DNA of 64,000 nt from Qipengyuania sediminis (GCF_004358425.1 NZ_CP037948.1:1240001-1304000), one strand, 5' to 3'. Shown: positions 1 through 11,035, counted from the first letter of the stretch. Notes: generated by a model not told the origin, from the letters alone. A program made the numbers and translations.

Positions 1-623
1 AGGATTTCGCCCTTGAAGACCCAGACCTTGATCCCGATGATGCCGTAAGCGGTCAGAGCCTCGGCATCGGCATAATCGACGTTGGCGCGCAGCGTGTGGA
101 GCGGCACGCGGCCTTCGCGATACTGCTCGACGCGCGCGATCTCCGCCCCGCCGAGGCGCCCGCCGCACATGATCTTGATGCCTTCGGCACCAAGCCGCAT
201 CGCGGATTGCATCGCGCGCTTCATCGCGCGGCGGAAGGCGACGCGGCGGATCAGCTGGTCCGCAATGCCCTGCGCGATCAGCTTCGCGTCGATCTCGGGC
301 TTCCTGATCTCGACGATGTTGAGCTTGACCTCGCTCTTGGTCATGGTCGCGAGCTTGGCGCGCAGCTTCTCGATATCCGCGCCCTTCTTGCCGATGATGA
401 CACCGGGGCGCGCGGCATAGATCGAAATGCGGCACAGCTTGGCCGGACGCTCGATCACCACCTTCGAAATCGCGGCCTGCGGCATCGTGTCGACGATGTA
501 CTTGCGCAGCTCGATATCTTCCTTGAGCAGCTGGGCATAATCGCGCCCTTCGGCGTACCAGCGGCTGTCCCAGGTGCGATTGATCTGCAGGCGCAGGCCG
601 ATCGGATTGCTCTTGTGACCCAT
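1..623 (-). CDS. rpsC: 30S ribosomal protein S3 (C-terminus beyond window)
   Basis: This is the small-subunit protein that lines the mRNA entry tunnel. The protein starts [13 protein letters not shown], the typical S3 start, and about 207 codons are visible before the window edge, against roughly 230 in the family. The frame is open to the edge, so the gene is cut by the window and is not broken. It follows rplV after a 3-base gap, in the usual S10-operon order. The start is fixed by the conserved N-terminus. Confidence 0.97.
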   Translation of the reverse strand, partial: MGHKSNPIGLRLQINRTWDSRWYAEGRDYAQLLKEDIELRKYIVDTMPQAAISKVVIERPAKLCRISIYAARPGVIIGKKGADIEKLRAKLATMTKSEVKLNIVEIRKPEIDAKLIAQGIADQLIRRVAFRRAMKRAMQSAMRLGAEGIKIMCGGRLGGAEIARVEQYREGRVPLHTLRANVDYADAEALTAYGIIGIKVWVFKGEI

Positions 624-626
624 GGC

Positions 627-1004
627 TTACGCCTCCTCGCTTTCACGCACCACGATCCGCAGCCGGCTGAACGGCTTCAGGATGCGGGTCGACTTGCCGC
701 GCCCGCGGGTGTGGAAGCGCTTCATGGTCATCGCCTTGCCGACCGAAGCTTCCGCCACGATCAGTGCGTCGACATCCAGGTTGTGATTGTTCTCGGCATT
801 GGCGATCGCGCTCGCCAGCACCTTGCTGGCGTCCTTCGCCATCCCCTTCTTCGAGAAAGCGAGGATGTTGAGCGCATCTTCCGCGCGCTTGCCGCGGATG
901 AGGCCGGCGACAAGGTTCAGCTTCTGTGCCGAACCACGGATCGTGGTGCCGACGGCAAGCGCCTCGTTGTCCGCGACGCGGCGGGGGGCTTTCTGCTTGC
1001 TCAT
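627..1004 (-). CDS. rplV: 50S ribosomal protein L22
   Basis: L22 lines the exit tunnel of the large subunit. The protein is 125 residues and begins [17 protein letters not shown]. The C-terminal [19 protein letters not shown] stretch is the characteristic L22 tail. The open frame continues upstream, but the ATG at 1004 overlaps the rpsS stop by one base (TGATG). That overlap and the family length decide the start and suggest translational coupling. Confidence 0.97.
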   Translation of the reverse strand: MSKQKAPRRVADNEALAVGTTIRGSAQKLNLVAGLIRGKRAEDALNILAFSKKGMAKDASKVLASAIANAENNHNLDVDALIVAEASVGKAMTMKRFHTRGRGKSTRILKPFSRLRIVVRESEEA

Positions 1005-1279
1005 CAGCGCTTGCCCTTCTTGTCGGCGGCGTGGCCCGGGAAGGTGCGCGTGGGCGCGAACTCGCCGAGCTTGTGGCCGACCATCTCTTCCGACACGGCG
1101 ACGGGAATGAACTTGCGGCCGTTGTAGACGTTGAACGTCAGCCCGACGAACTGCGGCAGGATCGTGCTGCGGCGCGACCAGGTCTTGATCGGCGCGCGCG
1201 CGTTCTTTTCCTGCGCATCCTCGGCCTTCTTCAGAAGGCTGAGCTCGACGAACGGACCCTTCCAGACGGAGCGTGCCAT
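1004..1279 (-). CDS. rpsS: 30S ribosomal protein S19
   Basis: S19 sits in the head of the small subunit and works with S13. It has 91 residues, the normal length, and begins [18 protein letters not shown]. The internal [19 protein letters not shown] region is diagnostic. It lies 6 bases after rplB and overlaps rplV by one base, so it belongs to the same transcript. Confidence 0.98.
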   Translation of the reverse strand: MARSVWKGPFVELSLLKKAEDAQEKNARAPIKTWSRRSTILPQFVGLTFNVYNGRKFIPVAVSEEMVGHKLGEFAPTRTFPGHAADKKGKR

Positions 1280-1285
1280 CGTGGG

Positions 1286-2122
1286 TTACCTCTTCTTCTT
1301 CGCGTGACGCGAACGGATGATCATCTTGTCCGTCTGCTTGTTGTGACGGGTGCGGGCGCCCTTGGTCGGCTTGCCCCAGGGGGTGACCGGGTGACGGCCG
1401 CCCGAAGTGCGGCCCTCGCCGCCGCCGTGCGGGTGGTCGACCGGGTTCTTGGCGACGCCGCGGGTCAGCGGCTTGACCCCCATCCAGCGCTTGCGCCCCG
1501 CCTTGCCGAAGTTCTGGTTCTGGTTGTCGGGGTTCGACACCGCGCCCACCGTCCCCATGCAATCGCCGCGGACATAGCGCTGCTCGCCCGAATTGAGCCG
1601 CACCATCACCATGCCGCGATCGCGGCCGACGAGTTGCACATAGGCCCCCGCCGATCGCGCGATCTGACCGCCCTTGCCGGGCTTCATCTCGACGTTGTGG
1701 CAGATCGTGCCGACCGGCATCTGGCCGAGCAGCATGGCATTGCCGGGCTTGGTATCGGTGCGCTCGCCCGCGATCACTTTGTCGCCCACGCCAAGCCGTT
1801 GCGGCGCGAGGATATAGGCGAGCTCATCGTCGGCATACCGCACCAGCGCGATGAAGGCGGTGCGGTTGGGATCGTATTCGATCCGCTCCACCGTGCCCTC
1901 GACATCCCACTTGCGGCGCTTGAAGTCGATGTAGCGATACTTCTGCTTGTGCCCGCCGGCCATGCCGCGGCTGGTCACGTGACCCTTGTTGTTGCGCCCG
2001 CCGGTCTTGCGCTTGCCCTCGGTCAGCGACTTGATCGGCTTGCCCTTGTAGAGCGCCGACTTGTCGACGAGGATCAGGCCGCGGCGGCCGGGGCTCGTGG
2101 GGTTGTAGTTCTTGAGTGCCAT
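1286..2122 (-). CDS. rplB: 50S ribosomal protein L2
   Basis: L2 supports the peptidyl-transferase centre and subunit association. The protein has 278 residues and begins [16 protein letters not shown]. The C-terminal part contains the conserved [13 protein letters not shown] motif around the functionally important histidine. It follows rplW after 13 bases, in canonical order. Confidence 0.98.
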   Translation of the reverse strand: MALKNYNPTSPGRRGLILVDKSALYKGKPIKSLTEGKRKTGGRNNKGHVTSRGMAGGHKQKYRYIDFKRRKWDVEGTVERIEYDPNRTAFIALVRYADDELAYILAPQRLGVGDKVIAGERTDTKPGNAMLLGQMPVGTICHNVEMKPGKGGQIARSAGAYVQLVGRDRGMVMVRLNSGEQRYVRGDCMGTVGAVSNPDNQNQNFGKAGRKRWMGVKPLTRGVAKNPVDHPHGGGEGRTSGGRHPVTPWGKPTKGARTRHNKQTDKMIIRSRHAKKKR

Positions 2123-2135
2123 GGTCCCTGCGCCC

Positions 2136-2450
2136 TCAGATGCCGCTGGTGACGTCGATGCTATCGCCGTCCTTCAGCGTCACGATCGCCTTCTTCTGGT
2201 CGGTGCGCTTGTAGGCCTTGCCCTTCCAGCGCTTGGTCTTGCCCTTCATCACCAGCGTGTTCACCCCGGTGACGGAGACGCCGAAGATCGCCTCGACCGC
2301 TTCCTTGATCTGCGGCTTGGTGGCGTCGCCCGAAACCTTGAAGACCACCGCATTGTGCTCGCTGGCCAGCGTCGATTTCTCGGTGATGTGCGGCGCGGTG
2401 ATGACGTCGTAGTGACGTGCATCGACCTGGCCCGTCTGCTGCTTAGCCAT
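2136..2450 (-). CDS. rplW: 50S ribosomal protein L23
   Basis: L23 lies at the tunnel exit and is the docking site for trigger factor and SRP. It has 104 residues and contains [18 protein letters not shown], the usual L23 core start. The ATG lies inside the end of rplD (8-base overlap), which points to coupled translation. Confidence 0.97.
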   Translation of the reverse strand: MAKQQTGQVDARHYDVITAPHITEKSTLASEHNAVVFKVSGDATKPQIKEAVEAIFGVSVTGVNTLVMKGKTKRWKGKAYKRTDQKKAIVTLKDGDSIDVTSGI

Positions 2451-3066
2451 TGAAGCGCGCCTCCAGCTTCTCGACCGCGTCCTTGGTGAGGACCAGCGTG
2501 TCGTGCTTCAGGATGTCGTATACGTTCGCGCCAACCGCCGGCAGCACGTTGACATGCGGCAGGTTGCGGGCGGCGCGGGCGAAGCCCTCGTCCACGCTCT
2601 CGCCGCCGATCACCAGAACCTTGCCGTTCCAGCCCGCCTTGGTGAGCTGGCCACTCAGCGCCTTGGTCCTGGCATCGGTCAGAGTGAGGCTGTCGAGAAC
2701 GACCAGCCCGTCCTTCGCCTTGCTCGACAAGGCCATGCGGAGGCCGAGGGCGCGGATCTTCTTGTTGAGCGAAGGATTGAAGTCGCGCGCGCGGGCGCCG
2801 TGCGCCTTGCCGCCGCCGATGAAGATCGGGGCCGCGCGGTCGCCGTGGCGGGCCGTGCCGCCACCCTTCTGACGGCCGAACTTCTTGCCGGTGCGCGCGA
2901 CTTCGCTGCGTTCGCGCGTCGGACGCGCGGTGCCGCGGCGCTTCTCGAGCTGCCAGGTGACGACGCGGTGGAGGATATCGGCGCGCGGCTCGATACCGAA
3001 GACGGCATCGCTGAGCTCGATATCGCCCGAGGCCTGACCGTCTAGGTTCTGGACCTGGACCTTCAC
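2443..3066 (-). CDS. rplD: 50S ribosomal protein L4
   Basis: L4 reaches into the exit tunnel; in E. coli it also represses the S10 operon. The protein has 207 residues. It begins [18 protein letters not shown] and carries the [22 protein letters not shown] basic loop (here [19 protein letters not shown]). The start overlaps the rplC stop as ATGA, and the stop overlaps the rplW start by 8 bases. Whether L4 is autoregulatory here cannot be told from sequence. Confidence 0.97.
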   Translation of the reverse strand: MKVQVQNLDGQASGDIELSDAVFGIEPRADILHRVVTWQLEKRRGTARPTRERSEVARTGKKFGRQKGGGTARHGDRAAPIFIGGGKAHGARARDFNPSLNKKIRALGLRMALSSKAKDGLVVLDSLTLTDARTKALSGQLTKAGWNGKVLVIGGESVDEGFARAARNLPHVNVLPAVGANVYDILKHDTLVLTKDAVEKLEARFNG

Positions 3067-3941
3067 TGTCCCTGCTCCTTGTTGTCGGCTGAACCGCTTT
3101 CGCCCCCGGTCGAACCGGTATCGTTTTCGGCGTCGGCACCGGCTTCCTGCGTCTGCGCCAGCTCTTCCTGCTGCTCGGGCGTCACCTGCTCGGCCACTTC
3201 GTGCTCGGCGGCTGCCGCGACCATGCCTGCGGGCGCTTCCTCGTGCGCGATCGCGTCGCTCTTGCGCTCAAGGATCGCGCCGGGGAACGGAAGACCCTCC
3301 GGCGAAGGCAATTTGACCGCGTCGCGAACCAGCAGCCAGCCGTTCTCCGTACCCGGCACCGAACCCTTCACGAAGATCAGGCCACGCGCCGCATCGGTGC
3401 GGACGACTTCGAGGTTTTGCTGGGTGCGCTGGCGGTCGCCCATATGGCCCGCCATTTTCTTGCCCTTGAACACCTTGCCGGGGTCCTGGCGCTGGCCGGT
3501 GGAGCCGTGCGCGCGGTGGCTGATCGAGACGCCGTGCGTCGCGCGCATACCGCCGAAGCCCCAGCGCTTCATCGCGCCGGCAAAGCCCTTGCCCTGGGTG
3601 TGGCCGGTGATGTCGACCTTCTGGCCGGCGATGAAATGCTCGGCGGAGATATGCGCGCCAACGGGGACCAGCGCGTCCTCGCCCGCCACGCGGAACTCCG
3701 CGACCCGCATCTTCAGGCCCACGTCCGCTTTCGCAAAGGCTTCGCGCTGCGGCTTGTTGACGTTCTTCTGCTTGGCCGTGCCGGCGCCGAGCTGAACGGC
3801 ATAATAGCCATCGCGGTCGGCGGTGCGGTGAGAGACGACCTGGCAGTCCTCCAGCGCAAGGACAGTGACCGGCACGTGCCGACCGTCCTCCTGGAAGAGG
3901 CGGGTCATCCCGACTTTCTTGGCGATCACGCCGGTGCGCAT
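3063..3941 (-). CDS. rplC: 50S ribosomal protein L3 with long acidic C-terminal tail
   Basis: L3 is an early assembly protein of the large subunit near the peptidyl-transferase centre. I place the start at the ATG at 3941 ([16 protein letters not shown]), preceded by a GTAGGAG ribosome-binding site; an upstream ATG at 3986 lacks family support. The protein is 292 residues, while usual L3 is about 210. The core ends near residue 220 and is followed by about 70 residues rich in Glu, Asp, Gln, Ala and Gly, with few basic residues. Such a tail is odd for an RNA-binding ribosomal protein. Its role is unknown to me. Confidence 0.96.
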   Translation of the reverse strand: MRTGVIAKKVGMTRLFQEDGRHVPVTVLALEDCQVVSHRTADRDGYYAVQLGAGTAKQKNVNKPQREAFAKADVGLKMRVAEFRVAGEDALVPVGAHISAEHFIAGQKVDITGHTQGKGFAGAMKRWGFGGMRATHGVSISHRAHGSTGQRQDPGKVFKGKKMAGHMGDRQRTQQNLEVVRTDAARGLIFVKGSVPGTENGWLLVRDAVKLPSPEGLPFPGAILERKSDAIAHEEAPAGMVAAAAEHEVAEQVTPEQQEELAQTQEAGADAENDTGSTGGESGSADNKEQGQ

Positions 3942-4098
3942 CGTCGAACTCCTACAGAGGCACGCCAGGACCACCCCGCCGTGCATGCTGACCCGATTAC
4001 GATGCGTCGCCCCGTCCGGGCCAAAGTGCTCCCCGTGGGGAGAGCGAGACGGGGGACGCTGCCCGGCTGCTGCCGGAGGTATCCCTTGTCGCGTCAGA

Positions 4099-4410
4099 TC
4101 AAGCGAGCTTGATCTCGACGTTCACGCCGGCGGCGAGGTCGAGCTTCATCAGCGCGTCCACGGTCTGGGCGTTGGGCTGCACGATGTCGAGCAGCCGCTT
4201 GTAGGTGCGCACCTCGAACTGCTCGCGCGACTTCTTGTCGATGTGCGGGCCGCGGTTCACGGTGAACTTTTCGATACGCGTCGGCATGGGGATGGGGCCA
4301 CGAATAAGCGCGCCGGTCCTGCGGGCGGTCTCCGCGATCTCGCCAGTGGCCTGGTCGAGCACGCGGTGGTCGAACGCCTTCAGGCGAATGCGGATATTCT
4401 GGGCTTCCAT
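4099..4410 (-). CDS. rpsJ: 30S ribosomal protein S10
   Basis: S10 is in the head of the small subunit and, as NusE, takes part in antitermination with NusB. The protein has 103 residues and begins [19 protein letters not shown], ending VNVEIKLA. It opens the S10 segment of the operon. The 157-base gap to rplC contains short GC-rich inverted repeats, and the 266-base gap to tuf contains a terminator-like hairpin. Confidence 0.98.
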   Translation of the reverse strand: MEAQNIRIRLKAFDHRVLDQATGEIAETARRTGALIRGPIPMPTRIEKFTVNRGPHIDKKSREQFEVRTYKRLLDIVQPNAQTVDALMKLDLAAGVNVEIKLA

Positions 4411-4627
4411 GTCCTACACCGATGCGAAAGAGCGGATGAACTCTCCAAAGGGAGCGCTCAAAAAACAAAGGCCGGCCCCGATCCGGTTTCCCGCGAGCCG
4501 GGCGGCCCTTCCAATCTCGATAATGCCGCGGACGAATCCGCGGCTGCGAGCGGGCCTATACGGAGCGCGACGACCGCTGGCAACCCCCGATTTGCGCTCG
4601 CACCAGCGACGCCGGCGGATGCAATAA

Positions 4628-4657
4628 GGGCCCGGCTCACTGCTGCGAGCCGGACCC
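4628..4657 (-). terminator. hairpin between tuf and rpsJ
   Basis: On the minus strand, 20 bases after the tuf stop, an 11-bp stem (one G-T pair) closes an 8-base loop and is followed by TTATT. The strong GC stem with a short T-rich tail fits a rho-independent terminator or attenuator. It would end str transcripts and imply a separate promoter for rpsJ within 4411-4627. I could not identify a convincing promoter there. Confidence 0.6.
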
Positions 4658-4676
4658 CTTTGTTGTTGCGACAGGC

Positions 4677-5867
<1,191 letters not shown>

Positions 5868-5909
5868 TTGGATTACCTCTGTCTGGAAATCGGTTTTGCT
5901 TGAGTAGGC

Positions 5910-5940
5910 GGCGGCGCCCGGGGCAAAATCAGGCGCCGCC
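5910..5940 (-). other. intercistronic hairpin between fusA and tuf
   Basis: A perfect 9-bp inverted repeat (GGCGGCGCC / GGCGCCGCC) with a 13-base loop lies between the fusA stop and the tuf start. There is no T-run after it, so it may be an RNA-processing or stability element and not a full terminator. Confidence 0.5.
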
Positions 5941-5959
5941 CGTAGAGATTGCTTGGACC

Positions 5960-8053
<2,094 letters not shown>

Positions 8054-8115
8054 GAGGTCTTCCTTGGGGTCTGTCAGGGACGGCTCCGGCGAGGAGCGCG
8101 GCCCCTATATGGGGA

Positions 8116-8586
8116 TTACCAGCGGTAGTGCGAGAAGGCGCGGTTGGCGTCGGCCATGCGGTGCGTATCCTCGCGCTTCTTCACCGCATTGCCGCGGTTG
8201 TTGGAGGCATCGAGCAGCTCGCCCGAGAGACGCGCCGCCATGGTGGTCTCGGCGCGGCCCCTCGCGGCGGTGATCAGCCAGCGGATGGCGAGCGCCTGCG
8301 CCCGCTCGGGTCGCACCTCGACCGGAACCTGATAGGTCGCACCGCCGACGCGGCGCGAACGCACCTCGACCTGCGGGGCGATGTTCTGCAGCGCCGAGTG
8401 GAACACCTCGATCGGATTCGCCTTGGCCTTGGTCTCGACCGTGTCGAGCGCGCCATAGACGATCCGCTCGGCGACCGACTTCTTCCCGTCGAGCATGAGG
8501 TTGTTCATGAATTTCGAGAGCACCTGATCCTGGAACTTGGGATCGGGCAGGATTTCCCGCTTCTCGGGACGACGACGACGTGACAT
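8116..8586 (-). CDS. rpsG: 30S ribosomal protein S7
   Basis: S7 nucleates assembly of the 30S head and contacts tRNA. The protein has 156 residues and begins [21 protein letters not shown], as expected. The Shine-Dalgarno AAGGAG just upstream is buried in a 6-bp hairpin (see 8593-8607), and the spacer before it holds two longer hairpins. In E. coli S7 represses its own operon at the rpsL-rpsG spacer, so the structures here may serve the same purpose. That link is inference. Confidence 0.98.
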   Translation of the reverse strand: MSRRRRPEKREILPDPKFQDQVLSKFMNNLMLDGKKSVAERIVYGALDTVETKAKANPIEVFHSALQNIAPQVEVRSRRVGGATYQVPVEVRPERAQALAIRWLITAARGRAETTMAARLSGELLDASNNRGNAVKKREDTHRMADANRAFSHYRW

Positions 8587-8592
8587 TTTTCG

Positions 8593-8607
8593 AACTCCTT
8601 CGGAGTT
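8593..8607 (-). promoter_or_regulatory. hairpin covering the rpsG Shine-Dalgarno
   Basis: On the minus strand AACTCC-GAA-GGAGTT forms a 6-bp stem with a three-base loop. The 3' arm contains the AAGGAG ribosome-binding site that ends about 7 bases before the rpsG ATG. Folding would hide the ribosome-binding site, so rpsG translation could depend on ribosomes arriving from rpsL or on a protein that alters the fold. Confidence 0.55.
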
Positions 8608-8619
8608 GTGGCTGTGCCG

Positions 8620-8692
8620 GCCCGTCTCCCCCGCCCAACCGCCCGATGATCACCCGATTACGGTATCGGGTGGTTGGGCGGGGGAGACGGGC
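8620..8692 (-). repeat. long inverted repeat in the rpsL-rpsG spacer
   Basis: Positions 8620-8640 and 8672-8692 are perfect 21-bp inverted arms (GCCCGTCTCCC... and its complement). They can be extended outward by several pairs including G-T. The 31-base interior contains its own 8-bp hairpin (CACCCGAT / ATCGGGTG at 8651-8658 and 8665-8672, sharing one base with the outer arm). This is far longer than a normal terminator stem and has no T-run. It could be an operon-internal processing site, an S7 target or a small palindromic repeat. Confidence 0.7.
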
Positions 8693-8701
8693 TGGTACCG
8701 A

Positions 8702-8723
8702 GGTCAGGACGGACGTCCTGACC
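8702..8723 (-). repeat. second hairpin in the rpsL-rpsG spacer
   Basis: A perfect 9-bp inverted repeat (GGTCAGGAC / GTCCTGACC) surrounds a four-base loop. It sits about 20 bases after the rpsL stop and immediately precedes the 21-bp inverted repeat in the transcript, giving two tandem hairpins in a 158-base spacer. Confidence 0.6.
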
Positions 8724-8744
8724 GCACCCCACAAAAACTAAAGC

Positions 8745-9116
8745 TTACTTTGGCCGCTTGGCCCCGTACTTGGAGCGGCTTTGCTTGCGGTCCTTGACCC
8801 CCTGCGTATCGAGCACGCCGCGCAGCACGTGATAGCGCACGCCGGGCAGATCGCGCACGCGCCCGCCGCGGATCAGCACGACCGAGTGTTCCTGCAGATT
8901 GTGCCCTTCACCCGGGATGTAGCTGATGACCTCGCGCTGATTGGTAAGGCGCACCTTGGCGACCTTGCGCAGCGCCGAGTTCGGCTTCTTGGGCGTCGTC
9001 GTATAAACTCGGGTGCAGACGCCGCGCTTCTGCGGGTTCTGCTCCATCGCAGGGACCTTGCTCTTGGCCTTCTGCGGAACGCGGCCCTTGCGGACCAGCT
9101 GGTTGATCGTCGGCAT
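8745..9116 (-). CDS. rpsL: 30S ribosomal protein S12
   Basis: S12 monitors decoding and is the streptomycin-resistance target. The protein has 123 residues and begins [12 protein letters not shown]. The [24 protein letters not shown] segment, with the Lys equivalent to K43 of E. coli, looks wild type; so does the [26 protein letters not shown] loop. It is the first gene of the str operon. Confidence 0.98.
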   Translation of the reverse strand: MPTINQLVRKGRVPQKAKSKVPAMEQNPQKRGVCTRVYTTTPKKPNSALRKVAKVRLTNQREVISYIPGEGHNLQEHSVVLIRGGRVRDLPGVRYHVLRGVLDTQGVKDRKQSRSKYGAKRPK

Positions 9117-9507
9117 TGAGTTCTCTCTTCACCGTGTGGATGGCAGCACGTGGGTCAGGTGAAGGGAGAGGACCATGCACAAACCAATTTGCTCGAACCG
9201 AGCCAAATCGATGTAGCACGAGCCCGAAACGCTCCACCCGGCACGGATACCGGGTTACTCTGACGGTCCGAGCGTAGCGCCCCAAGACCACCAGTGTTCA
9301 GCTCTGTAAATCGGACCGTGGCCGAATGCCCGCATCCCGAAAGCGCGCGCCCTCTAACCTCTATCCTTCCCGCGGTCAACCGCGCTCATGCAGCCAGGAC
9401 CGTGCGATCGGTTGCATTTCAACTATCGATATAACGCAAGTTCGGCACTCGCGTGGGCTCGAGAGCTTGTGGGGGCACCTTCAGGGGCCAAAACAGGACA
9501 CCTAGTT
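9117..9507. other. divergent region between rpsL and the WGxxGxxG gene
   Basis: These 391 bases hold no convincing gene. The minus strand should contain the str-operon leader and promoter (candidate at 9351-9379). The plus-strand side should hold the promoter for the small exported protein; an AT-rich patch with TATAAC occurs near 9428-9442, but no well-spaced -35 box accompanies it. Confidence 0.5.
9351..9379 (-). promoter_or_regulatory. candidate str-operon promoter
   Basis: On the minus strand TTGACC (9374-9379) and TAGAGG (9351-9356) are separated by 17 bases, a fair match to a housekeeping promoter. It would give a leader of about 230 bases before rpsL. Only the -35 box is strong. Confidence 0.3.
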
Positions 9508-9756
9508 ATGCGTAAACTCATGATCGCCGCCGCCGCGGCTTCGCTGCTCGCCACCCCGGTGCTGGCGCAGACGACCACGACGACGACTGCCGATCCCGCG
9601 ATGGATCCCGCGATGACCGCCGTTCCGGTGGAAGAGGATGACAATGATTTCCCCTGGGGCCTCCTTGGCTTGCTGGGCCTCGCGGGTCTTCTGGGACGCA
9701 ACAAGCGCGACACGCATGTCCATCACGACACCACGACCACACGTCGCGACATCTGA
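9508..9756 (+). CDS. small exported protein with WGxxGxxG-type C-terminal segment
   Basis: An 82-residue protein. I use the ATG at 9508 because it opens a clear signal peptide (MRKLMIAAAAASLLATPVLA, cleavage before Q21). An upstream ATG in frame at 9388 adds 40 residues unlike a signal sequence. The mature part has a Thr run, an acidic stretch (VEEDDNDF), then WGLLGLLGLAGLLGRNKR, which resembles the WGxxGxxG C-terminal domain of small bacterial envelope proteins. The tail is rich in His, Asp and Thr. The short hydrophobic segment followed by basic residues could anchor it. Function is unknown. A hairpin follows at 9775. Confidence 0.75.
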   Translation: MRKLMIAAAAASLLATPVLAQTTTTTTADPAMDPAMTAVPVEEDDNDFPWGLLGLLGLAGLLGRNKRDTHVHHDTTTTRRDI

Positions 9757-9774
9757 TCGAACCGCGTGAACCCA

Positions 9775-9802
9775 AAGCCCCGGCCAGAAGAGGCCGGGGC
9801 TT
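9775..9802 (+). terminator. hairpin after the WGxxGxxG gene
   Basis: An 11-bp perfect stem (AAGCCCCGGCC / GGCCGGGGCTT) with a six-base loop lies 19 bases after the stop at 9756. The T-run is only TT, so termination may be partial. Confidence 0.6.
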
Positions 9803-9831
9803 CGACCCGTGATCTCCACCGTGGACACCGC

Positions 9832-10020
9832 ATGACGAAAAAGACCGAGAGCGATGCAAAGCGCGAACTGATCGAAACCAAGAGCGACAAGCGCTATCAG
9901 CGGCGCAATGACGACGGCACGTTCGGCAACTCCGACGATGTCTCGAAATCGCTGTCGCAGGACGTGCGCCGGCAGGCGGAGACGAAGAAGCCGCGGGGCC
10001 AGGGCGACAAGGGCGATTAG
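9832..10020 (+). CDS. small hydrophilic protein of unknown function
   Basis: A 62-residue protein starting MTKKTESDAKRELIETKSDK. It is highly charged, has no membrane segment or signal, and includes YQRRNDDGTFGNSDDVSKSL and a basic, Gly-rich end. I chose the ATG at 9832; the upstream ATG at 9766 would translate through the hairpin at 9775-9802. Its composition recalls small stress-associated, disordered proteins. I do not recognise a named family. Confidence 0.6.
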   Translation: MTKKTESDAKRELIETKSDKRYQRRNDDGTFGNSDDVSKSLSQDVRRQAETKKPRGQGDKGD

Positions 10021-10120
10021 CGAGACCGCCGTCTGAAGGATTGATGGGAAGCGACGATCCCTAGCGCGCCAGGGAAGGGGCGCGAAGGCGCGGCAATGCG
10101 CTTTCGCTCCCTGTCCTGCG

Positions 10121-10282
10121 CTACCGCAGCGGTTTCATATCGCTGAACGCGACCTCATCCCCCGCCACCATGGCTACGAGCGGATCGCCAGCGAATTGCT
10201 TGGCGAGCCTGGCTGCCGAAGCGGCAATCACGGCTCGATAACTATCAAGTTCGACTGCGGAACAGCCTCGCACCGCCTTCAT
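10121..10282 (-). CDS. possible 53-residue protein
   Basis: The minus strand is open from an ATG at 10282 to a TAG at 10121. It encodes MKAVRGCSAVELDSYRAVIA and continues with a plausible amphipathic helix and Ala/Val-rich stretch ending FSDMKPLR. The amino-acid composition looks protein-like. There is no obvious ribosome-binding site, the frame stays open upstream, and it overlaps the candidate promoter of the next gene. It could be a remnant of a longer gene or chance. Confidence 0.3.
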   Translation of the reverse strand: MKAVRGCSAVELDSYRAVIAASAARLAKQFAGDPLVAMVAGDEVAFSDMKPLR

Positions 10283-10283
10283 T
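10259..10283 (+). promoter_or_regulatory. candidate EcfG-type (general stress) promoter
   Basis: GGAAC (10259-10263), 16 bases, then CATT (10280-10283). The alphaproteobacterial EcfG consensus is GGAAC-N16/17-CGTT, so there is one mismatch. It lies about 36 bases before a gene for a YflT-like stress protein, which fits the regulon. The same spacing occurs at 39005-39029. Confidence 0.4.
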
Positions 10284-10318
10284 GATTGCGGGACGGACTT
10301 ACCGGTATTGGAGACATC

Positions 10319-10855
10319 ATGACCTTACTTGCATCAGCCGTGTTCGACAGTCAGGAAGAAGCGCAGCGCGCCGTTGCTGCCCTGCGCCAGGCCGGCGTGA
10401 CCGATACCGACATGTCGGTGATCGCACGCCACGGCAATAAGACCACGACGACTTCGGGCGATGGCGAGGTGACCGATGACGATCATCGCAGTCTCCTGCG
10501 CGGCATTCTCGGCGGCGGGGCGCTCGGTGCCGGGCTAGGCGTCGCCGCGCTTGCGATCCCGGGCGTTGGCCCGCTTGCTGCGGCGGGCGCCATTGCGGCG
10601 AGCGCGGTGCCGGAGGCCGTAGGCATCGGCGCGGCAGTCGGCGCGCTCACCGGCACGATCAACGAGACGCTCAAGAAACACGGCGTCAGCGACGAGGACG
10701 CCGAATACTACGGCGAGCGCATCAAGAGCGGCGGGGTGTTCGTGTCCGTCCAGGACGCAGGCAGCGCCGACCGCGGCACGATCGAGGATATTCTCTATCG
10801 TTACGGCGGCCACAGCGCGAGCCGCAGCCGCACGGTTTCGCCCGAACTGAGCTGA
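10319..10855 (+). CDS. YflT/GSP17M-like general stress protein
   Basis: The 178-residue protein starts MTLLASAVFDSQEEAQRAVA, with GGAG upstream of the ATG at 10319. Residues 3-50 look like the GSP17M/YflT heat-stress fold (SAVFDSQEEAQRAVAALRQAGVTDTDMSVIAR). A long Gly/Ala hydrophobic region of about residues 65-125 follows, then an amphipathic C-terminal part with GVSDEDAEYYGERIKSGGVFVSV. The Gly/Ala region may insert in a membrane. The biochemical role is not known. The upstream EcfG-like element suggests stress control. Confidence 0.7.
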   Translation: MTLLASAVFDSQEEAQRAVAALRQAGVTDTDMSVIARHGNKTTTTSGDGEVTDDDHRSLLRGILGGGALGAGLGVAALAIPGVGPLAAAGAIAASAVPEAVGIGAAVGALTGTINETLKKHGVSDEDAEYYGERIKSGGVFVSVQDAGSADRGTIEDILYRYGGHSASRSRTVSPELS

Positions 10856-10869
10856 TCGGGCAATCGATG

Positions 10870-10907
10870 CCGCCGCCCGCCCCGGCCCTGTGCCGGGCGG
10901 GCGGCGG
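10870..10907 (+). terminator. GC-rich hairpin after the stress-protein gene
   Basis: A stem of about 16 bp with one bulged C (CCGCCGCCCGCC... pairing with GGCGGGCGGCGG) closes a five-base loop 14 bases after the stop. There is no T-run, so this may be a weak terminator or a 3'-end stabilising stem. Confidence 0.5.
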
Positions 10908-10942
10908 ACCTTCGGGGGCGTTGGGGGGTCGGAGTGCGTGGG

Positions 10943-11035
10943 ATGCGACGCCTGATCTGGATTTTGGTCGTGGTGATGGCCCTTGCCGTACTCTACCTAA
11001 TGATCGCCACCCCAACCCCCGCGCCGGGGCCCTGA
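10943..11035 (+). CDS. 30-residue single-pass membrane peptide
   Basis: A short frame encodes MRRLIWILVVVMALAVLYLM, then IATPTPAPGP. GGAG at 10931-10934 lies 8 bases before the ATG, an ideal ribosome-binding site. The protein is two Arg, one transmembrane helix and a Pro-rich tail, typical of small inner-membrane peptides. It lies between the stress-protein terminator and the convergent luxR gene. A GTG at 10934 would add three residues. No family assigned. Confidence 0.55.
   Translation: MRRLIWILVVVMALAVLYLMIATPTPAPGP

Larger units (their letters stand above)
10021..10318. other. spacer with a short minus-strand frame and a stress promoter candidate
   Basis: These 298 bases contain a 53-codon minus-strand frame (10121-10282) and a GGAAC-N16-CATT promoter-like element (10259-10283) for the downstream stress gene. 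Nothing else clear is seen. Confidence 0.5.

Noticed and set aside
96..1127. Long open plus-strand frame opposite rpsC-rplV-rpsS
   Set aside because: It lies antisense to highly conserved ribosomal genes and its sequence is rich in Arg, His and Asp. This is the usual shadow of high-GC coding DNA.
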